Positions 57,481-64,000 of a DNA stretch of 64,000 nt are shown piece after piece. Position 1 is the stretch's first letter. Each line of letters begins with the position of its first letter. Below the pieces are notes generated by a model. It was not told the origin of the DNA. It saw only the letters and a program-made list of their open reading frames with translations, and did no database searches. This DNA comes from Acanthamoeba lenticulata (Eukaryota > Discosea > Longamoebia > Acanthamoebidae). The stretch is taken from contig NAVB01000336.1 in NCBI GenBank assembly GCA_002179805.1, positions 1-64,000 of the forward strand, written 5' to 3'. Both the position numbers and the translations under genes were made by a program.

Positions 57481-57596
57481 TCTTCTTTCTTTGATTGAAT
57501 AAACTTTTCTTTTTAAATTTTCTCAGCTGGCGTGCAACGCGCAATTTTACAAAATTTTTCGGCGCCACTTCCGCACTGAGGAAGGAGCGAAACAAG

Positions 57597-59329
57597 ATGT
57601 GGCTGTGGGTGGGCCTAGTCATGGCGGCGGCTTCCGTCGCTGTAGCCCTTTTCTTTTCCCTCAAGAAGCGAAATGAGCTGGAGCAAGAAAGTCGAGCAGT
57701 CGCAACGCCGGTGCTGGGCTCAGAGCAGTGGGCAGGCAAGAGAGTTTGCGTCGTGGTGAACCCCATAGGTGGCGCAGGACACGGCAAGCGCGTCGTTGAG
57801 CGTGTGCTCAAGCCTATGTTCACTAAAGCCGGGCTCCTAATTGACCTCATCGGTTCCTCCTTCCGCATTTCTTTTTATTTTTGAATTATTGGTATGAGTA
57901 ATCGATTTATTTATTTGCCCCTTCTTCTTTCCCTATCTGTACAGAAACCGAGTACAAGGGCCACGCCCATCGCATTTTGGCCGAGGTAGACCTCACCAAG
58001 TACAGCGCCGTGCTCTCAGTGTCTGGCGACGTATGTAGCGCTCTCGCACGGCCACCCAGGATCACTCACTGATCAGCCCACAACAGGGAATGTTGCATGA
58101 AATGGTGAACGGCCTGTGGGAAAAGCACAGCTCCTTTAGCGACCTCCCGCCGCTAGCGACAATCCCGACCGGCACGGGCAACGGTACGGGTTCCCTTAAC
58201 TTGTGTGGAAAATGACCGGTTGGCAATGACTCTTGACCGTCACTACCGCACCAGGCCTATGCACGAGCCTTGGGGCCAGGGATCCTGTGTCTGCCATGCG
58301 CATGTTCCTTCAAGGTACTCACATCGCCAACTGGTTTCATTGAGCTCAACCACTCGTAATGATGAACGTTTGCCCACAACAGGCAAGGCAAAGGGCTTGG
58401 ACATGATGACCGTCACCTCACTCGACGAAGAGAAGCGACCACTGCCCTTCGCTGACCGCAAGCTGGCCCTCATGTCAGTGCACTGGGGTGCGTAGCCCTC
58501 ACTTGAGGAAGAGATCCGCCATACCGCTCTCTGCTCATCATCCTCTTACTCGCGTCTGATTTTTACCTCCACGCGAATGCAGGCTTGACTGCAGATTTCG
58601 ACACCCTGACAGAGCTGTCCTTCAGGAAGATTGGCAACATGCGGTTCCTCATCACCAACATCATCGTACCCTGGTTGCTCATCTACCGGTAGCGACACCA
58701 GCTTTCTTTTCCTTTATTTATCTCTTGCCTTCCTAACACTTAGTCTCAGGGCCAAGGGATACATGGGCCGTCTGTCGTTCGTGCCCTACCGCAACGAGCA
58801 CACGGACGCGCGGGGCAACTACAACCACAAGAACTACGACGGCGTCAACCATGACAAGGAGCACCGGCACCAGCCGCCCACCCCCGCCATGCTCGGCGAC
58901 AAGGCGGCGGATGAGGAGGAGTGGGTCGTGATCGAAGACAAGTTCTTCACCCTCGTGGCTGCCACTGTCCCTTACCTCGCGCATGATGCTTGCCTCGCGC
59001 CCAGGGCTGACCTGACCGACGGTTACATTGGTGTGACCTCCTTTCTTCTCCTCGCCTGGTGTCTTCTTCTTCTTCTGAACGAAGTTGCAGACTTGTTCGT
59101 GGTGCGTGGCCAGAACCGAGGCGTGCTCAACGAGATCCAGGCCTTCCTCAATCTGGAGAACGGCAAGGTGGGTGAACTGCCCTTCGTGGAGTACTTCAAG
59201 ACGAAGAAATTCTTCGTGGAACCGTTGGACGAGAGCGACTGTGGCTTCTATTCCGTCGATGGTGAACTCGTCAAGGCTCACCCAATCGGAGTCGAAGTGC
59301 AGCCCAGCATGGGCCGCTTCGTTTACTGA
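57597..59329 (+). CDS. Sphingosine kinase / diacylglycerol-kinase-family lipid kinase
   Basis: Phosphorylates sphingoid bases to sphingosine-1-phosphate (by family). Start ATG 57597; the N-terminus MWLWVGLVMAAASVAVALFF is a membrane anchor. Catalytic motifs: VCVVVNPIGGAGHGKRVVE (C1), ETEYKGHAHRILAEVDL, SGDGMLHEMVNGLWE (C2, joined across an intron near 58030/58087), and ATIPTGTGNGLCTSLGA (C3, where sphingosine kinases often have PxGSGN). Then MTVTSLDEEKRPLPFADRKL, SVHWGLTADFDTLTELSFRK (C4-like GLxADxD), YMGRLSFVPYR, an acidic/His/Asn linker, VIEDKFFTLVAATVPYLA (C5 side) and CGFYSVDGELVKAHPIGVEV at the end. Stop TGA 59327-59329. About eight introns. The 3' end is only 33 bp from that of MSH4 on the other strand. 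Ceramide kinase is a less likely alternative. Confidence 0.88.
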
Positions 59330-59362
59330 GCCGGCCTACTCGACGATTCGCCAGCCGCCGAT

Positions 59363-61786
59363 TCACTCTTCGCGCTGCGTGGCGAGATACTTCTCCTTGA
59401 GGTTGATCAGGTACCGGCGCAGCAGCTCTACCAAACACATTTTTGCATTTTAGCGATGAACAGCTTCACCAACAGGAGCAGTAAAACCTAGTCCCGTCGT
59501 ATGACCAACAAAACAAAGAGGGGAGGGGGAGTTACCTGGCGGAAGAGTCGAAGTCTTGAGGTTCATGAGCCGCTGCACGAGCTGGTTCAGGGCCCGCCAC
59601 TTCTGGGCCTCCTTCTCGCGTTTGGCGGTTTCGCTCTCCTGGAGCTGCTGGTGAATGTCTTTAGCCGCAGCAATGGCGTCCGCCGGAAAGCCGGCAATTT
59701 CGGCCAGCACAAGGCCAAACTTGAGATCCGTGGGACCTTCCTTGAGCGTGTGCATGAAGGTGGGCCGTTGCTTCAACCGGTCTTGCTCCACTTGCAGATG
59801 ATAGTTCTTCACGTTAGGGTAGATCGCCTCGAGGTCCGCGAGCTGCATGAAGTGCGTGGCACACAGAGAGTAGCTACAAAGAAAAATGAGTGAGTGGGCG
59901 CGACCTCAGCTGGCTCAAAGGAGAGGGCAACATACGCGCGTAACGAGAGGAGGTATTCACTAAAACATGGCTGAAGTGAGAAACCTTGATACGCTTCATG
60001 ATTGAACGAAGGGAGCTAAGTGTTACCAGATGGCCCAGGCGATCGATGCTCCATCTAAGTAGGACGTGCCACGCCCCAACTCGTCGAGGATGATCAAGCT
60101 GTTGTTGGTGGCATTCTAGAAACAACAGTTAGCTTGTTCCGCACTATCAAGGCCTTACAACGCGTACTTGAATGATGAAGGCCATCTCTTTCATCTCTAC
60201 CATGAAGGTGCTGGACATAGAGCATATGAGCCGAAGTAGAAACCGAAATCAAGAGAGAAGGGTGGTTTACCTGCTGTGTCTTTCCATGCAGTCACCGGTC
60301 CCAATACGAGTAAAGAGGCGATCCACCAGACGAAACGAAGCGAAGGTAGCTGGCACGAAGCATCCTTGAATCAACGTAAGATGCGTGCTGGAAGAGGAAG
60401 AAGAGATGTGGACATTTGTACCAACGTGGGCCACTATCGTGAGAAGAGCGACTTGCCGTAGGTACGTCGACTTTCCTGACTAGATGTGCTAGAGAATGAG
60501 AAACTTCTTGATTGAGAGAGCTATGAAGGCGTAGCGCACCATGTTCGGCCCAGTGATGACGTGAAAGTTGGACGTCTCCGTGATGTAGGTATCATTCTGG
60601 TGAAGGAGTAGATGAGTCGACGACAGAGGAAATGTGAGAACAAAGTACGTACAGGAATGAAAGGGTCTGTGAAGAGCTTTTCCACAAGCGGGTTCCTGCC
60701 CTGCTTGATTGCCAGTGGCCCGTCTATGGTAAATTCAGGACGTACTGCACGACCAGCAGTGAGGTAAGCTGCAGTACTAGCAACGACGTAGGACAACGAA
60801 CCGCAGGATGGCGTCACGGTCACGTATGTGGTGAACGAACAAATCTGCACGAACCAGTTAGAGCGACAGCATCAGGTAGGACGCCAAGCCACATACCATG
60901 TCAATCAGGGCTACAGCTTCTGCGATCTTGTAGATGGAGCCGATGAACTTGCGGATCTCGTTAAGGAGGTCTTCAATTACCCTGAGAACAGCGAATGAGC
61001 GAAGGCTGAGGAGCTATTACGCTTGGCGTCTTACCTATCCGTCAAGAGGAAGATCTCATTCATGCTCTCATTGATGCGCGAGTTGAGAGAGATAATAGCC
61101 TCTGATAGATTTTGTGTCAATACGGAGCCTTCTACACCTACCAAGCGGACGTACCAGTGGTGAATGTCCACTTCTTTCCTTTCTTGACTACTTGCAGAAA
61201 CTCATCGGGAAGGTGATCTCCATCAACGATAGGACAACTCAAGTGGTGACCACGTCGCGAGTTGTACTCGCCTCGCACCCGGTAGCGACAGAACTCCTCT
61301 CGATGCTGCTTGATCAATAGCTGCATATCTACGACAAGACTGATCAGTGGAGGCGGTCGGTGAGTGAGAGTTTGTACCTTCGGAGGCTTCGGTCCAGCTC
61401 TTTCTAGCGACATCCAGCAAGCCTGATGCGAAAGTGAGCTAACGGCGATGTGACCACCTGAGAGATAGTACGACGCACCATGAATGCCAGGCTTGACGGC
61501 ATACGCGAGCTGTTCCAAATCGAGTCTTGTCAGTCTCTTGTCGCACTCTGGTTAGCCTGTAAGTACCTGATTGCGCATCTTCACCGTGTTTTTGACGTAG
61601 ATGGCATCCTCGCGTATCACGTCTTCCACCTTGGCTTGCAGCGCCTCAATGTTTGGGTCTTGAAGATTGACGAGAATGGCTTGAAGAAGAGGGTTCTGAC
61701 AACCCTTCAGGGCTTCGGCTAACGTAGGAACTGTTTCCAACGTGTGCTTGAGCTCCAACTGGTAACGAGCAAAAGTGATTAGCAAA

Positions 61787-61822
<36 letters not shown>

Positions 61823-63680
61823 GAGGGACTGGAGATCAGCATACGATATGGACCAAGTTAGCGCGAGTCGTCTGCAGGCTTGTCTTCTTTGGAATCTTCA
61901 CGAGCTGCAACAAAAGACTATCTAAAACCAAGACGAAGTCAGCGACCATCACGTACTTTACGGGGAGCGGAGTGATCGTTACCAAGATCAAGAAAGCGCC
62001 CTAGAACAGCGGATACCTGAAGGGTGTGACCCATCAGATAAAGCCACTACATTGCAAGCAAAACTTGCGCGTACATCAAAGAACATGCGCTCATCACCGA
62101 GAAACTCTTCAATGCACTCCAGTCTCCCAGTGGCGGTGGCGATATCTGAACGTAGGCTTAGTAAAATTGTGCTCGTGGATGGTAAGGTGGGCTTACCGGA
62201 AGGCGGCTGCAGGAGATTGATACGCAGAAGGCGACCTAGCGTCAAAGCTTAGCGCTGCGTAAAGTAAGTCCAATGGCTCAGGCGTACCTCCACTGATAGT
62301 CTGAGGAAAAGTCGTTCAGTCAAAGCCCTTTCTAAATAGGGATGAGTGGATTACCTTGGTGTGATTAAGCACATCGAACAGCGAGTCTTTCGTTTCCTTC
62401 GTACGAGCGTTGATCACTGCGAACTGTGGTGAATTCGTCTGAAGAGCAAGAACTTAGAACTTAGAACGCCAACATACCCACTTCAAGATTCTCGAGGCTT
62501 GCCGAGTCAATCTGTGTACGTAAAGTCTGTGAGCATGCTCTAAGAGCTTACCACAACAGTCAAACACGAACCATCATCGTGCCGTCCACGGGCTTGTAGT
62601 GAATCTGGAAAGCAGAAACGGTGAAAAACCACGCCAACCGGCGCTAAGAGGAGCAGATGGCTTGGTACCTTCAGACTGCTGGGTGCGAACGTAATGTGCT
62701 GGATGAACTCGACTAAACGCGTAAACATAATCAGTCGAGTACATACGCGGAGCGAAGGCACTGCCTCGTACCATACTTGATCAGGGCGGCTTTTGAAAGC
62801 GTAATCGCCATGATCAATCAGGTGACGCACCGTGGTAGAGAGAGGGGAAAAGAGGGAGTAAGATGTACCTGCGGAAGCAAGAGCCAAGTACCTGCATTCA
62901 CGAAAGGACACAATCAGTAAAGTGCGAGTTAGACTTCAACTTAACGTTTGGACGTGTACTTGGCCGAAACTGAGTGCTCTATGCTGCAGTTCTCGGGAAC
63001 TACAAGTTTGGTAACTGCCTGAGCTCCGCTCGACTCAGAGAAGTACTTGCGGTTCACGCTTATGACTTCAGTGTCTGAGGTAAAGCTCAAGGTCATAAGC
63101 AATTGTGCTTCAACGAACGTGCACCGGTGCCGTACTTTTAAAGTTCTGCTTGATCGCCTCATAGAGCTCCGAGTCAATCGCCGTGTTGGGAAGAAGAACC
63201 TACCCTCTGATGAGTGCATCCATTATCAATATAAAAAGCGGGAGGTGTACCTCTACAGGAGCGTAGATGGCCTACACCACAAGAAGAGTGAGTTGAGGCT
63301 CCTGGAGGATGCATTTGAAGAGAGCATACCAGTTTTGAAGTAGTGAAGGAATAGCTCTTGGAGTCCGTAAACTGGGTAAGTAGTAGTTCGGGCCGGCGTA
63401 GGTCCATGATGGCAAGTCCTACCTCCTTCATTCTGTTCTCTGTATCGAGCACGTGAGCCATCGCGATCATACTCAACGCCGCATACACAACGGAACGCGC
63501 ACCGCTAACCGCGATCACGTAGAGCTCATGTCTTCCGCTACTGTGTGGTGTGCCACCTCTACTACTCCCAGTGCCAGTTCTCGTTCGCCGAGGCAGTGCT
63601 CTGGGCGTAAAGGAGGTGTCGTACTTGGGCTCGTCCGCGAAGCTACTGGTTGTTGCACGTACTCCTTCAGCCGTCTTCAT
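59363..63680 (-). CDS. MSH4: MutS homologue MSH4, meiotic recombination protein
   Basis: MutS-family ATPase that with MSH5 stabilises Holliday-type intermediates and promotes meiotic crossovers. Start at 63680 ([20 protein letters not shown]). The N-terminus lacks the mismatch-recognition domain, as in other MSH4 proteins, and goes straight to the connector: [20 protein letters not shown] and [20 protein letters not shown]. Core: [73 protein letters not shown]. ATPase: FHVITGPNM joined to [13 protein letters not shown] across an intron (acceptor at about 60482), [35 protein letters not shown] and [19 protein letters not shown]. Domain V: ATHF-type segment then [20 protein letters not shown] and [21 protein letters not shown]-terminus [16 protein letters not shown], stop TGA 59365-59363. 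Walker A and B look intact. About twenty short introns. Confidence 0.92.
61787..61822. repeat. (GA)n tract in an MSH4 intron
   Basis: A 36-base GA run with one AAA interruption; on the MSH4 strand it is a TC tract near a splice acceptor. Confidence 0.85.
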
Positions 63681-63922
63681 TGTCTGGACTTGAACAACAC
63701 CAAAAGCAGCTGCCTCGCGAGCGCAAAGGCTGCCCTCTGGTTTTCATCTTGCCGGCGCCTCGACGAAGGAAATGGTTTGAAAAATATTTTGAAAATAGTT
63801 GATAATTAATTAGCGTCCCAAGGCACTAAGGGCGCTCAACAACCTCTTGTCGAGGCTACCTGGAGCTCACCTAGGCAAGGTGCCCAGAGGCAACGAAAAA
63901 AGACTTTTTATTCGTAAATCTT
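63681..63922. promoter_or_regulatory. Short divergent spacer between MSH4 and the next gene
   Basis: 242 bases between the MSH4 start and a probable start on the other strand at 63923. Contains AT-rich blocks at about 63780-63812 and 63897-63915. No defined promoter motif was recognised. Confidence 0.35.
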
Positions 63923-64000
63923 ATGTCCAGTCCCTCCGGCTTGCCATCTGCAGGAGGACACCGAAGCCAGCCGAAACCTGCCCTCATTGTTGTCAGTACG
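63923..64000 (+). CDS. Possible 5' end of a gene running off the right edge
   Basis: An ATG at 63923 opens a frame (MSSPSGLPSAGGHRSQPKPA) that stays open to the window end with local exon-like G/C third positions. It is only 26 codons long, so neither its reality nor its family can be judged here. A divergent arrangement with MSH4 would be typical of this window. Confidence 0.35.
   Translation, partial: MSSPSGLPSAGGHRSQPKPALIVVST

Noticed and set aside
1..64000. Search for bacterial defence islands, CRISPR arrays, transposases or viral genes
   Set aside because: No spaced direct repeats, integrases, transposases, capsid or polymerase genes were seen; all recognised genes are eukaryotic with spliceosomal introns except the intronless lipase.

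Overview
The window is protist nuclear DNA and looks like an Acanthamoeba-type amoeba. Exons are GC-rich and strongly biased to G/C in third codon positions. Genes are dense, on both strands, with spacers of a few hundred bases or less. Most genes are cut by many short introns (about 50-120 nt) whose donors often read GTACG. The gene content fits an amoeba: a Dictyostelium-type SH2-kinase (Shk), the fungal-type last step of lysine synthesis, a CLU-domain giant, and several lineage-specific domain fusions. No rRNA gene, convincing tRNA gene, CRISPR array, insertion sequence or bacterial operon was seen.

Layout, left to right. 1-3260 (-): SulP anion transporter, cut by the left edge. 3568-5385 (+): lysine-forming saccharopine dehydrogenase. 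5386-6825: spacer with a decayed-looking coding patch. 6826-10234 (-): importin beta. 10470-13834 (-): nucleolar NOC2 with an RGG-rich head. About 14013-15510 (-): MYND-finger protein with broken reading frames. 15648-16371 (+): mitochondrial thioredoxin-fold protein without a CxxC. 16893-17873 (+): intronless class-3 lipase. 18284-19934 (-): F-box plus amidotransferase-like protein. 20642-22300 (+): F-box-Arf GTPase fusion. 22456-25003 (+): two unrecognised genes. 25348-26438 (-): basic, Gln/Ser-rich protein. 27172-30055 (-): Shk kinase with SH2 domain.

Right half. 30912-35584 (+): PGAP1/Bst1 GPI inositol-deacylase. 36148-46173 (+): very long CLU-TPR-LRR protein. 46608-52312 (+): P4-ATPase lipid flippase. 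52576-53555 and 53625-56049 (-): a single-pass and a multi-pass membrane protein, 70 bp apart. 56238-57480 (-): secreted SGNH/CE2-like esterase with a frame break. 57597-59329 (+): sphingosine kinase. 59363-63680 (-): meiotic MutS homologue MSH4. A further gene probably starts at 63923.

The genes do not form one pathway. Housekeeping genes (nuclear import, ribosome assembly, lysine synthesis) sit beside membrane and lipid genes (GPI deacylase, flippase, sphingosine kinase, lipase, esterase) and signalling genes (Shk, two F-box proteins). The most unusual item is the F-box-Arf fusion. Its GTPase domain is otherwise intact, but the residue matching Arf1 Gln71 is a leucine, the substitution used in the laboratory to hold Arf1 in the GTP state. 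It lies head to head with a second F-box protein carrying a different C-terminal domain. Three apparent frame breaks (two in the MYND gene, one in the esterase) may be real mutations or assembly errors. Exon borders are read by eye from GT/AG and frame continuity, so gene spans include introns and small border errors are likely.
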